Shown: positions 1-10,498, counted from the first letter of the stretch. The stretch: 12,645 nt of DNA from Actinomycetes bacterium (GCA_021798135.1 JAJZYI010000072.1:1-12645); one strand, 5' to 3'. Notes: generated from the letters alone by a model not told the origin. A program made the numbers and translations.

Positions 1-1011
1 CCGAGCGCGCCGGCGCCCCGGCGGCCTCGCGACCGGGCCCCGCCACCGCGGGCCCGGCGCCCACCGGCGCCACCGGTGTCCCGCCGTGCACGGCGCCCAC
101 GAGCTCCCGCACCGAGCGCACGCCGCGGCGGGCGCACCAGCGCCGCAGCTGGCGCAGCACCAGCGCCGGCGCGCGCGGGTCGGCGAACGTCGCCGTGCCC
201 ACCTCGACGGCGTCGGCCCCTGCCACCAGCATCTCGGCGGCGTCGGCACCTCGGCAGACGCCCCCGACCCCGACGATCCCGGCGGTGGGGAAGGCGGCCC
301 GGCAGTCGTGGACGGCACGGACGGCAACCGGACGGATCGCCGGCCCCGACAGACCCCCGCCGGCGGCGCCCGAGCCGAGCCGGTAGGCCCGCCGGCGCGG
401 GTCGACGGCCATGCCCAGCACGGTGTTCACGAGCACGAGCGCCTCGGCACCGGCGCCCAGCGCGGCACCGGCGACCTCGACGATGTCGGGGACGTTGGGG
501 CTCAGCTTGGCCCACCGGGGCAGCCCTGCGGCCCCGGCGGCGTCGACCGCCTCCGCTGTCGCCGCCGGCGAGTGGGCGAACATCCGGCGGCGATCCTCCA
601 CGTTGGGGCAGCTCACGTTGACCTCGACGGCCACCACGCCCGGGGCCCCGGCGAGCATGGCGGCCGCGGCGGCGAACTCCCCGACGGTCCGCCCCCAGAT
701 GCTGGCCACGACGGTGGCACCGCGGTCGAGCAGCGCCGGCAGGTCGCGCTCCAGCCAGGCCTCCACGCCGGGGCCCTGCAGGCCGACCGAGTTCAGCATG
801 CCCGCCGGCGTCGGGTGGACCCGCGGGGCCGGGTTGCCAGGCCACGGCACGGCCGCCAGGGACTTCACGACCACGCCGCCGAGCTCGGCGAGCTCCAGGT
901 AGGCGCCGAGCTCGGCGGCGTGCCCGGCGGTGCCCGACGCGGTCAGCACCGGGGCGCCCAGCGCCACCGAGCCCACGCGCGTGCGCATGTCGACCGCCCG
1001 GCGGCCGCCGG

Positions 1012-1015
<4 letters not shown>
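1..1015 (-). CDS. pyrD: Dihydroorotate dehydrogenase, class 1B-like catalytic subunit (3' end cut by window edge)
   Basis: FMN enzyme oxidising dihydroorotate to orotate, the fourth step of UMP synthesis. Reading leftwards from GTG 1015 gives 338 open codons with no stop before base 1. Family landmarks are ASGT (residues 26-29), VVVKS (48-52), MLNSVGLQGPG (73-83), NVSCPNV (133-139, catalytic-loop Cys136), KLSPNV (170-175), GLSGPAIRPVAVRAV (221-235), and the FMN-phosphate region GVGGV/VGTA (249-253, 272-275). A catalytic Cys and the GLSGPAI pattern fit class 1 (1B), not the membrane class 2 enzyme. The GTG overlaps the carB stop by four bases (GTGA), suggesting translational coupling. An in-frame ATG at 988 would give the more usual family N-terminus, and neither start has a clear Shine-Dalgarno. 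The family core seems to end near residue 312; the remaining Ala/Pro/Gly-rich tail is unexplained. No pyrK electron-transfer gene lies between carB and pyrD. Confidence 0.93.
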
Positions 1016-4398
<3,383 letters not shown>

Positions 4399-4432
4399 CA
4401 GCGTCCTCCGCCGGGCTGCGGTACCGGGTCCG

Positions 4433-5599
4433 TCACGGTCGGCCTCCGTCGAGCATGTCCCAGAACCGGTCGAACAGGTAGTGGGCGTCGTGCGGCCCCG
4501 GACCGGCCTCGGGGTGGTACTGGACGCTGAAGGCGCGCGCCGAGGGTATGGCGATCCCCTCGACGACGCCGTCGTTCAGGTTCACGTGCGTCACCTCGAC
4601 CGAGGCGGACGCCGCCGCCAGCGACTGCTCGTCGACGGCGTAGTTGTGGTTCTGCGACGTGATCTCGACGTGGCCGCCGCCGGGAGGCCCGACGGGGTGG
4701 TTGCCACCGTGGTGCCCGAACGGCAGCTTGTAGGTCGTGGCGCCCACCGCGCTGGCGAGCAGCTGGTGGCCGAGGCAGATGCCGAACAGGGGCACGCGGC
4801 CCAGCAGGTCGCTCACGATCGCCGCCTGGGCCGCCAGGGCGCCCGGGTCCCCCGGCCCGTTCGACAGCAGCACCCCCTGCGGGTCGAGGGCAAGCACGTC
4901 GGCGGCCGGCGTGGCGGCCGGGACCACGGTCACCGTGGCGCGGGTGCTCAGCTGGCGCAGCATGGTCGTCTTGACGCCGAAGTCGTAGGCCACGACGCGC
5001 GCCGGTCCGGACCCCACCGTGTAGGGCTCGGTCGTGGTCACGCCGGAGACCAGGTCCCGCCCGCTCGTCCCGGGCTCGGCCGCGGCGGCGGCCCGGAGCG
5101 TGGCCTCGTCCGCCGTGCCGAAGGCACAGCCCATCGCCCCGTCGCGCCGAAGGTGCCGGGTGAGCCGCCGCGTGTCGACGCCGCTCACCCCGGGGATCCC
5201 GTGGCGCGCCAGGAGCTCCTGCAGGCCCCCGGTGGCCCGCCAGCTCGAGGGGCGGTCCGCCAGGTCCCGCACGACCACGCCTCGGCAGAACGGCCGGGCC
5301 GCCTCGTCGTCGACCGGCGTGACGCCGTAGTTGCCGATGTGGGGGTAGGTGAAGGCGACCACCTGGCCCGCGTAGCTGGGGTCGGTCAGCACCTCCTGGT
5401 AGCCGGACAGGACGGTGTTGAACACGAGCTCGCCCGTCGCCACGCCGCCCGGCGGTGCCGCTCCGACGGCCTCGCCCTCGAACACCTCGCCGTCGGCGAG
5501 CACCAGCAGCGCCGGTTCGCGCTCGCCCACCGCCGCCGGGGCGCCGGCCGGCGGCCCGGACCACCCCGTCCCGGCATCCTCCGTCGCTCGACTCGTCAT
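4433..5599 (-). CDS. carA: Carbamoyl-phosphate synthase small (glutaminase) subunit
   Basis: Hydrolyses glutamine and passes ammonia to CarB. 388 residues, close to the family norm. The N-terminal CarA domain starts near residue 30 (LLVLADGEVFEGEAVG) and contains GELVFNTVLSGYQEVLTDPSYAGQ (from residue 56). The class I glutamine amidotransferase domain covers about 200-380, with NGPGDP (247-252), the nucleophile elbow GICLGHQ (Cys275), and the HPE triad end (His362, Glu364). The first ~28 residues are a poorly conserved Ala/Gly-rich lead. The start ATG 5599 overlaps the pyrC stop by four bases (ATGA) and is preceded by GGAGAGG at 5607-5613, seven bases away. The downstream gap to carB is 34 bases. 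All catalytic residues are present, so it should be active. Confidence 0.97.
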   Translation of the reverse strand: MTSRATEDAGTGWSGPPAGAPAAVGEREPALLVLADGEVFEGEAVGAAPPGGVATGELVFNTVLSGYQEVLTDPSYAGQVVAFTYPHIGNYGVTPVDDEAARPFCRGVVVRDLADRPSSWRATGGLQELLARHGIPGVSGVDTRRLTRHLRRDGAMGCAFGTADEATLRAAAAAEPGTSGRDLVSGVTTTEPYTVGSGPARVVAYDFGVKTTMLRQLSTRATVTVVPAATPAADVLALDPQGVLLSNGPGDPGALAAQAAIVSDLLGRVPLFGICLGHQLLASAVGATTYKLPFGHHGGNHPVGPPGGGHVEITSQNHNYAVDEQSLAAASASVEVTHVNLNDGVVEGIAIPSARAFSVQYHPEAGPGPHDAHYLFDRFWDMLDGGRP

Positions 5600-7014
5600 C
5601 GCTGCGCCTCTCCGTCGATCACCACGGGCTCCCCCGCCACCACCGTGTGCCGCACCGCTCCGGTGAGCGTCCGGCCGTGCCACGGGCTGTTCGTGCTCCG
5701 GCTGGCCAGCCGGGCTGCGTCGACCGTCCACCGCTCGGCGGGGTCCAGCACGCACAGGTTGGCCGCCGCCCCGTCGACGACCGGCCCGCCCTGGTCGCCG
5801 CCGGCCGAGGGGTGGAGCCCGGCGATGCGCGCCGGCCGCCAGCTGAGCAGGCCGACGACCTCGGCCACCGCCATGGCCCGGATGCCGCCCGGCGCGTCGC
5901 CGTCGCCCTCGCCGAGGTCGGGCTCGCCGCGGTGCAGCGCCCCCAGGGTGACCGGCCAGGCCGTCTGCAGGCCGAGCATGCCCGGGGGCGCCTCGTCCAT
6001 CGGCGCCTGCTTGGTGTGGGGCGCGTGGGGCGCGTGGTCGGTGGCCACCGCGTCGACGGTCCCCTCGGCGCACGCTCGGCGCACCGCGGCGACGTCGGGA
6101 GCGCCGCGCAGCGGCGGGTTCACCTTGAACAGCGGGTCGTAGGCGGCGAGCTCGGCGTCGGTCAGCGACAGGTGGTGCGGAGCCACCTCCGCCGTCACGG
6201 GCAGCCCGGCGGCCCTCGCCGCGGCCACCAGCCCGAGCGACCGGGCGCACGACAGGTGCAGGAAGTGCACCCGCGCACCGGTGGCCGCCACCAGGGCGAG
6301 GTCGCGCGCCACCATCGCCTCCTCGGCGGCCGCGGGCATGCCCGGCAGCCCCAGGCGGGCCGACCAGTTGCCCTCGTGCATCACGCCCCCGGCGGCGATG
6401 GCCCGGTCCTCGCAGTGCTGGGCCAGCGTCACGCCCAGGCCCCGCGCGTAGTCGAGCGCCCGTCGCATGAGCCCGCCGTCCTGCACCCCGGCGCCGTCGT
6501 CGGTGAACAGCCGCACGCCGAGCGCCGCCAGCTCCCCCATGGGCGCCAGGCGCTCGCCCGCCCGGCCCACGGTGATGGCGCCGGCCACCGCCACCCGGCA
6601 CAGCGCGGCCGCCCCGAGGGAGAGGATCTCGAGCGCCACCGCGGCGCTGTCGACCGGCGGGTCCGTGTTCGGCATGGCGACCACGGCCGTGAACCCCCCG
6701 AGGGCGGCGGCGCGGCTCCCGGTCTCGACCGTCTCGGCCTCCTCGGCCCCCGGCTGGCGCAGGTGGGTGTGGAGGTCGACCAGCCCCGGCGCGACCAGGC
6801 AGCCGCCCGCGTCGAGGACGGTGGCGCCGGCCGGCACGTCCAGCCCCGGCCCCACGGCGACGACGCGGCCGTCGCGGGCGACCACGTCGGCCCGGCGCGA
6901 GCCGGTCTCGTCGACGACGGTGCCCCCGACCACGGCGACCGTCCCCCGCCACGGGGCCCGCGCCCCCGGGACCGGCGCGGCGCCGGCGGCGGCCGACTGG
7001 TGCCGCTCAGGCAT
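5596..7014 (-). CDS. pyrC: Dihydroorotase, class I
   Basis: Zinc amidohydrolase that cyclises N-carbamoyl-aspartate to dihydroorotate, the third step of the pathway. 472 residues, somewhat longer than typical (~425-435) because of a ~25-residue N-terminal lead and a short Gly/Asp-rich insertion near 368-377. Metal and substrate motifs are all visible: DLHTHLRQPG (80-89, zinc ligands His82/His84), MPNT (114-117), FTDDG (170-174), QHCED (199-203), EVAPHH (276-281) and ATDHAPH (324-330, catalytic Asp326). The intact ligand set argues against one of the inactive pseudo-dihydroorotases known in some ATCase complexes. ATG 7014 overlaps the end of pyrB by eight bases and has a strong GGAGGT (7023-7028) eight bases upstream. 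The gene could in principle be hydantoinase/allantoinase-like by fold, but the operon and motifs settle it. Confidence 0.97.
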   Translation of the reverse strand: MPERHQSAAAGAAPVPGARAPWRGTVAVVGGTVVDETGSRRADVVARDGRVVAVGPGLDVPAGATVLDAGGCLVAPGLVDLHTHLRQPGAEEAETVETGSRAAALGGFTAVVAMPNTDPPVDSAAVALEILSLGAAALCRVAVAGAITVGRAGERLAPMGELAALGVRLFTDDGAGVQDGGLMRRALDYARGLGVTLAQHCEDRAIAAGGVMHEGNWSARLGLPGMPAAAEEAMVARDLALVAATGARVHFLHLSCARSLGLVAAARAAGLPVTAEVAPHHLSLTDAELAAYDPLFKVNPPLRGAPDVAAVRRACAEGTVDAVATDHAPHAPHTKQAPMDEAPPGMLGLQTAWPVTLGALHRGEPDLGEGDGDAPGGIRAMAVAEVVGLLSWRPARIAGLHPSAGGDQGGPVVDGAAANLCVLDPAERWTVDAARLASRSTNSPWHGRTLTGAVRHTVVAGEPVVIDGEAQR

Positions 7015-8188
7015 CGGCCGGGACCTCCTCGGCGCCGAGCAGCAGGAACAGGACGGCCATGCGGACCGCGACGCCGTTGGCGACCTGGCGCAACACCGCG
7101 GTGCGCGGGAGGTCGGCCACCTCGGCGGCGATCTCCACGCCCCGCACCATCGGCCCGGGGTGCAGGATGACGGCGTGCTCGGGCAGGCGGTCCGCCCGGC
7201 GCGCCGTCAGGCCGAACCCGGCCGTGTACTCGCGCAAGGACGGCACGAAGGCGCCGGCGCCCCGCTCCGTCTGCAGCCGCAGGAGGTAGCACACGTCCGT
7301 GTCCGGCAGGACCGCGTCGAGGTCCGACGTCGCAGCCGCGACCGGCCAGCCCGCCAGCGACGGGGGCAGCAGGCTGCCGGGCGCCACCAGGGTGACGCTC
7401 GCCCCCAGCGCCGCCAGGGCGTGCACGTCGGAGCGCGCCACCCGGCTGTGGGCGACGTCGCCGACGATGGTCACCCGGAGCCCGGCGAACGCCTCGGTGC
7501 CCGTGTCCTCGGCCCGCCGCCCGTCGCGCTCGGCCAGCACCTGGCGGATGGTGGCGCAGTCGAGGAGGGCCTGCGTCGGGTGCTCGTGCCAGCCGTCGCC
7601 CGCGTTGACCACGCTGGCGCCGGTCCAGCCGGCGACCTGCGCCGGCACCCCGGCGCAGGCGTGACGCACCACGAAGCAGTCCACGCCCATGGCGGCGACG
7701 GTCTCGACCGTGTCGCGCAGCGACTCGCCCTTGGCGATCGACGAGCCGGTCGGGCTGAAGGACACCACGTCGGCCGACAGCCGGCGCGCCGCCGTCTCGA
7801 ACGACAGGCGGGTGCGGGTCGACGTCTCCGAGAACAGCGTGGCGACGGTCCGGCCCCGGAGGGCCGGCACCTTCGGGATGGCCCGCTGGGCCACCTCCAC
7901 GAACCGGTCCGACAGGCGCAGCACCGCGGCGATGCCATCCGCGCCCAGGTCCTGCACGGACAGCAGGTGCCGCCGCCGGGGACCGGCGCCGGCTCGCGCC
8001 GGGTGGCGAAGAAGCGCCGCGTCGCCGGCACCCGGCGCTCCCGCCGCCGGCCTCGGGACCTCCGCACCGGCGGCACCGGCGGCACCGGCGGCACCGGCCG
8101 GTACCTGTCCCCCGCCCCGGGCGCCGCGCCGCGCGGGGGTGCGCCCGGGCGCGCCGGGTCCCCCGGCCACAGCCACGCCGTCGCTCAC
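7007..8188 (-). CDS. pyrB: Aspartate carbamoyltransferase catalytic subunit with long low-complexity N-terminal extension
   Basis: Condenses carbamoyl phosphate with aspartate. From GTG 8188 the product is 393 residues, while the family is usually ~305-320. The catalytic core starts near residue 74 (HLLSVQDLG) and has the carbamoyl-phosphate loop STRTR (123-127), SSIAKGES (149-156), HPTQALLD (203-210) and HPGPMVRGVEI (343-353), the ATCase rather than OTCase pattern. The start GTG overlaps the pyrR stop by four bases (GTGA) but has no Shine-Dalgarno, unlike pyrR, pyrC, carA and carB. Other in-frame GTGs are only at 8176 and 8170; between there and the core I find no ATG, GTG or TTG in frame. 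The first ~73 residues are Ala/Gly/Pro/Arg-rich, include an AGA-type repeat (residues ~31-42) and use codons rare in neighbours (GTA, CTT, AGG, CGA). The extension may be translated spacer or a frame artefact. No pyrI regulatory subunit is present. Confidence 0.95.
   Translation of the reverse strand: MSDGVAVAGGPGAPGRTPARRGARGGGQVPAGAAGAAGAAGAEVPRPAAGAPGAGDAALLRHPARAGAGPRRRHLLSVQDLGADGIAAVLRLSDRFVEVAQRAIPKVPALRGRTVATLFSETSTRTRLSFETAARRLSADVVSFSPTGSSIAKGESLRDTVETVAAMGVDCFVVRHACAGVPAQVAGWTGASVVNAGDGWHEHPTQALLDCATIRQVLAERDGRRAEDTGTEAFAGLRVTIVGDVAHSRVARSDVHALAALGASVTLVAPGSLLPPSLAGWPVAAATSDLDAVLPDTDVCYLLRLQTERGAGAFVPSLREYTAGFGLTARRADRLPEHAVILHPGPMVRGVEIAAEVADLPRTAVLRQVANGVAVRMAVLFLLLGAEEVPADA
8064..8098. 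repeat. 9-bp tandem repeat (about 3.9 copies) inside the pyrB 5' extension
   Basis: The plus strand reads gcaccggcg three times from 8064, followed by a nearly complete fourth copy ending at 8098. Because the unit is a multiple of three it keeps the pyrB frame, adding Ala-Gly-Ala per copy, so copy-number changes would lengthen or shorten the PyrB N-terminus without breaking the gene. Confidence 0.9.
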
Positions 8189-8757
8189 CGGGGCACCACG
8201 TCGCCGAGGACGACTCCCTCCAGGCTGACGTCGACCTGCTCGTCGAACCGGGTCGGCAGGTTCTTCCCCACGTAGTCGGGGCGGATGGGCAGCTCGCGGT
8301 GGCCTCGGTCGACCATGACGGCCAGCTGCACGGAGCGGGCGCGCCCGAAGTCCGAGAGCGCGTTGAGCGCGGCACGGATGGTCCGGCCCGTGAACAGCAC
8401 GTCGTCGACCAGGACGACGACCGAGCCGGCCAGGTCGCCGGGGATCTCCGTGGCCGCCTGGGGCAGCACCGGCCGGATGCCGATGTCGTCGCGGTAGAAG
8501 GCGACGTCCAGCGTGCCCACCGGGACGTGCGCTCCGCCGTGCATCTCCCCCAGGATCTGGCCGATGCGGTAGGCGAGCGGCACGCCACCCGTCTGCAGGC
8601 CGATCACGACGACGTCCTCGAGCCCGCGGTTGCGCTCCACGATCTCGTGGGCGATGCGGGTCAGGGCCCGGTGCACGTCGGCGGCGGAGAGGACCTGCAC
8701 CCGCGGCACGAAAGCCCCGCCCCGCGGCGGTGTCAGCTTCCGTTCGCGCTCGGCCAC
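8185..8757 (-). CDS. pyrR: Bifunctional pyr operon RNA-binding regulator / uracil phosphoribosyltransferase PyrR
   Basis: PyrR binds pyr leader mRNA when UMP is plentiful and lowers pyr expression; many members also convert uracil plus PRPP to UMP. The 190-residue product matches the family length (~180-190). Residues ~20-45 are the conserved VLSAADVHRALTRIAHEIVE start, followed by GLQTGGVPLAYRIG (53-66), the DVAFYRDDIG region (84-93), the PRPP-binding loop VVLVDDVLFTGRT (114-126) and the terminal RPDYVGKNLPT segment (159-169). The start is GTG 8757: GGAGG at 8764-8768 lies six bases upstream and the length fits. The frame stays open further upstream to 8946, but that sequence crosses the putative promoter and hairpin. 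It is the first gene of the operon; its stop overlaps the pyrB GTG. Control is probably by its own leader hairpin at 8769-8794. Confidence 0.96.
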   Translation of the reverse strand: MAERERKLTPPRGGAFVPRVQVLSAADVHRALTRIAHEIVERNRGLEDVVVIGLQTGGVPLAYRIGQILGEMHGGAHVPVGTLDVAFYRDDIGIRPVLPQAATEIPGDLAGSVVVLVDDVLFTGRTIRAALNALSDFGRARSVQLAVMVDRGHRELPIRPDYVGKNLPTRFDEQVDVSLEGVVLGDVVPR

Positions 8758-8763
8758 GTGTGT

Positions 8764-8768
8764 CCTCC
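8764..8768 (-). promoter_or_regulatory. Shine-Dalgarno of pyrR
   Basis: GGAGG on the minus strand, six bases before GTG 8757. It decides the pyrR start and directly abuts the base of the candidate PyrR-binding hairpin, so a protein clamped there could block ribosome access. Confidence 0.8.
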
Positions 8769-8794
8769 GGTCCCGTACGGGCCTCGCCGGACCC
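8769..8794 (-). promoter_or_regulatory. Candidate PyrR-binding RNA hairpin in the pyr leader
   Basis: On the minus strand, 8793-8780 reads GGUCCGGCGAGGCC. Aligned to the PyrR binding-loop consensus as I recall it for Bacillus (ARUCCAGAGAGGYU), it matches 10 of 14 positions, including UCC, the internal G and GAGGC. The segment can fold with its 3' flank: GGU pairs ACC and CCC pairs GGG around a GUAC loop, leaving a purine-rich bulge on the 5' side, the architecture described for PyrR loops. An alternative is a 5-bp GGUCC/GGACC stem. The element sits immediately before the pyrR Shine-Dalgarno and no attenuator terminator follows. This fits translational repression, as reported for mycobacterial PyrR, rather than Bacillus-type attenuation. 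Sequence and position are observed; function is inferred. Confidence 0.6.
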
Positions 8795-8810
8795 GCTTGA
8801 CGGCTCCCCC

Positions 8811-8840
8811 ATGCTAGCGCGCCGCGGCGCCGGCGGTCCG
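8811..8840 (-). promoter_or_regulatory. Putative promoter of the pyrR-pyrB-pyrC-carA-carB-pyrD operon
   Basis: On the minus strand TAGCAT (8816-8811) is a TANNNT -10 box and one of very few A/T-rich hexamers here. Eighteen bases upstream is CGGACC (8840-8835), sharing only the central GAC with a -35 box. Transcription would begin near 8804, giving a leader of roughly 47 bases that contains the PyrR-loop candidate and the pyrR ribosome site. The -35 is weak, so confidence rests mainly on the -10 and its position. Confidence 0.45.
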
Positions 8841-8975
8841 GGCCGCGCCCGCGGCCGCAGCGTCCGGACGGCCCGAACCGGCGAGCGCACGGTGCCGCCA
8901 GGGCACCTGCCGCCACTCGCCATGGCTGCGCCAGGGGCGGCGGCACCGGTGACGGCGACCAGCACGGCGCGCACC

Positions 8976-8981
8976 TACGAT
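8976..8981 (+). promoter_or_regulatory. -10 box of a leaderless cobB transcript
   Basis: TACGAT fits the actinobacterial TANNNT -10 pattern. Exactly six bases (8982-8987) separate it from GTG 8988, so the expected transcription start is the first base of the start codon. There is no Shine-Dalgarno before that GTG, as expected for a leaderless gene. No convincing -35 is seen at 16-19 bases; the nearest TTGACA-like string (GTGACG, 8949-8954) is 21 bases away. Confidence 0.5.
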
Positions 8982-8987
8982 CGCCTG

Positions 8988-10346
8988 GTGCCTGGGCTCA
9001 CGCTGGGCGCCCGGGTCGTGGTCGCCGGGACCCACTCGGGCGTCGGGAAGACGACCGTCGCCACCGGCCTGATGGCCGCGCTGCGGCGGGCCGGCCTGCG
9101 CGTCGCCTCGGCCAAGGTCGGCCCGGACTTCATCGACCCCGGCTTCCACCAGCTGGCCACCGGCCGTCCGCCGCGCAACCTCGACGCCTGGATCTGCGGC
9201 CCCGACGCCGTCGCCCCCCTTGCCGCCCGGGCCGGCGACGGCGCCGACGTCCTGGTGGTCGAGGGCGTCATGGGCCTGTTCGACGGAGCGGGGCCTGGCA
9301 CCTCGGCGAGCACCGCGGCGGTGGCCACCGCCCTCCGGGCGCCCCTCGTCCTCGTCGTCGACGCCAGCGCCATGAGCGGGTCGGTCGCCGCCCTCGTCCA
9401 CGGCTTCCACACGTTCGAGCCGGGTGTGGCGCTGGCGGGGGTCGTCCTCAACCGGGTCGGGGGCGACGGGCACGCCGGGCTGCTGCGCGACGCGCTGGCA
9501 CCGCTCGGCGTGCCCGTGCTCGGCGCGCTCCCCCGCGACGACGCCCTGACCTGGCGCGACCGGCACCTCGGCCTGGTGCCCGTCGTCGAGGACCGCCAGG
9601 CGGCCTTGCGCGCCGTGGACCGCCTGGCCGGCGCCGTCGCCGCCAGGGTCGACCTCGGCGCCGTCCTCGGCCTGGCACGGGCCGCGCCCCCGGTGCCGGT
9701 GGGCACGCTGGCGCCGACCCGGCACGTGGGGCACGCTGCGGTGGCGGTCGCCGCCGGACCCGCCTTCAGCTTCACCTACCCGGACAACCTCGAGCGGCTG
9801 CAGCAGGCGGGCGCCGAGATCGTCCCGTTCGACCCGGCGTCCGACGCCCGGCTTCCCGCCGGCGCCACCGCCATGGTCGTGGGGGGCGGCTTCCCCGAGG
9901 TGTTCGCCGAGGCCCTGGCCGCCAACCGGCCCCTGCTCGACGACGTCCGCCGCAGGGTGGCCGGCGGCCTCGTGACGTGGGCGGAGTGCGGCGGGCTCCT
10001 GTGGCTGTGCCGGTCGCTCGACGGCCGGCGCCTGGTGGGGGCCGTCCCCGCCGACGCGACCATGGCCGGCCGGCCGACGCTCGGCTACCGGACCGCCACG
10101 GTGCGGTCGGCCTGCCCGCTCGCGGCAGCCGGCACCACCCTGCGCGGCCACGAGCACCACTGGTCGGCGGTCACGCCGCCCGGCGACGCGCTCGATCTCG
10201 GCGGCGATGGTGGCGGGAGCCTGGCCGGGTTCGCCGGACCGACCATGCTCGCCAGCTACCTCCACCTGCACCTCGGCGCCGACCCCGCGCCGGCCGAGCG
10301 GTTCGTCGCCACTGCCGCTGCCGCCGCCGCCCGGCCCTCGAGCTGA
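8988..10346 (+). CDS. cobB: Cobyrinate / hydrogenobyrinate a,c-diamide synthase
   Basis: Amidates the a and c side chains of the corrin ring using glutamine and ATP (CbiA in the anaerobic, CobB in the aerobic pathway). From GTG 8988 the product is 452 residues, the usual family size. The N-terminal dethiobiotin-synthetase-like ATPase domain has P-loop GTHSGVGKTT (14-23), KVGPDFIDPGFHQ (43-55) and VEGVMGLFDG (91-100). The C-terminal type I glutaminase domain has AFSFTYPDNLERL (259-271), VVGGGFPEVF (297-306), the nucleophile in WAECGGLLWL (Cys334), GHEHHWS (387-393) and a final SYLHLHLG (423-430). The frame is open upstream to ATG 8922 and 8730, but those starts overrun the promoter region and add non-conserved sequence. 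It is divergent from pyrR. No cobalamin riboswitch is recognisable upstream. Whether the substrate is the cobalt-containing or the metal-free form cannot be told from this gene. Confidence 0.95.
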   Translation: MPGLTLGARVVVAGTHSGVGKTTVATGLMAALRRAGLRVASAKVGPDFIDPGFHQLATGRPPRNLDAWICGPDAVAPLAARAGDGADVLVVEGVMGLFDGAGPGTSASTAAVATALRAPLVLVVDASAMSGSVAALVHGFHTFEPGVALAGVVLNRVGGDGHAGLLRDALAPLGVPVLGALPRDDALTWRDRHLGLVPVVEDRQAALRAVDRLAGAVAARVDLGAVLGLARAAPPVPVGTLAPTRHVGHAAVAVAAGPAFSFTYPDNLERLQQAGAEIVPFDPASDARLPAGATAMVVGGGFPEVFAEALAANRPLLDDVRRRVAGGLVTWAECGGLLWLCRSLDGRRLVGAVPADATMAGRPTLGYRTATVRSACPLAAAGTTLRGHEHHWSAVTPPGDALDLGGDGGGSLAGFAGPTMLASYLHLHLGADPAPAERFVATAAAAAARPSS

Positions 10347-10367
10347 GCGGCAGCGCCACCACCCGCC

Positions 10368-10413
10368 CCCCCCCACACCGCCGCCCGGCACCCCCCCACA
10401 CCGCCGCCCGGCA
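10368..10413. repeat. Perfect 23-bp tandem duplication, C-rich
   Basis: Two identical 23-base units (10368-10390 and 10391-10413), each starting with seven C's followed by acaccgccgcccggca, just after the cobB stop at 10346. The first poly-C tract extends back to 10366, nine C's in all. The opposite strand carries several G-runs and might form a G-quadruplex. No coding role; it occupies the first part of the 256-base cobB-cobL gap (10347-10602), in which I see no clear terminator hairpin. Confidence 0.85.
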
Positions 10414-10480
10414 CGAGCCGCTGCGGCGCCCGGGCCGATGGTCGCCTGCGACGGACCACCGCCTGCAGACGGCGCACCGG

Positions 10481-10498
10481 TAGGATCGGGCGATCCTA
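10481..10498. promoter_or_regulatory. Perfect palindrome with a -10-like box, 105 bp before cobL
   Basis: TAGGATC, a GGGC spacer, then GATCCTA: a 7-bp perfect inverted repeat and the most A/T-rich spot in the cobB-cobL gap. Each arm contains TAGGAT reading outward-in, a TANNNT-type -10 box on either strand. On the plus strand it would start transcription near 10493. It may therefore be a promoter for cobL, an operator for a dimeric repressor, or both. No good -35 was found. Confidence 0.45.

Noticed and set aside
5600..6952. One 839-residue minus-strand frame joining a pyrC shadow to carA
   Set aside because: Only the carA part (from ATG 5599) is protein-like; the upstream part is out of frame with the clearly conserved pyrC.
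8758..8946. Extension of pyrR upstream to 8946
   Set aside because: It would pass through the promoter and hairpin; the GGAGG-GTG at 8757 and the family length decide the start.
8730..8987. Upstream ATG starts for cobB at 8730 and 8922
   Set aside because: They add non-conserved sequence, the 8730 start overlaps pyrR, and the GTG at 8988 fits both the family length and the -10 spacing.
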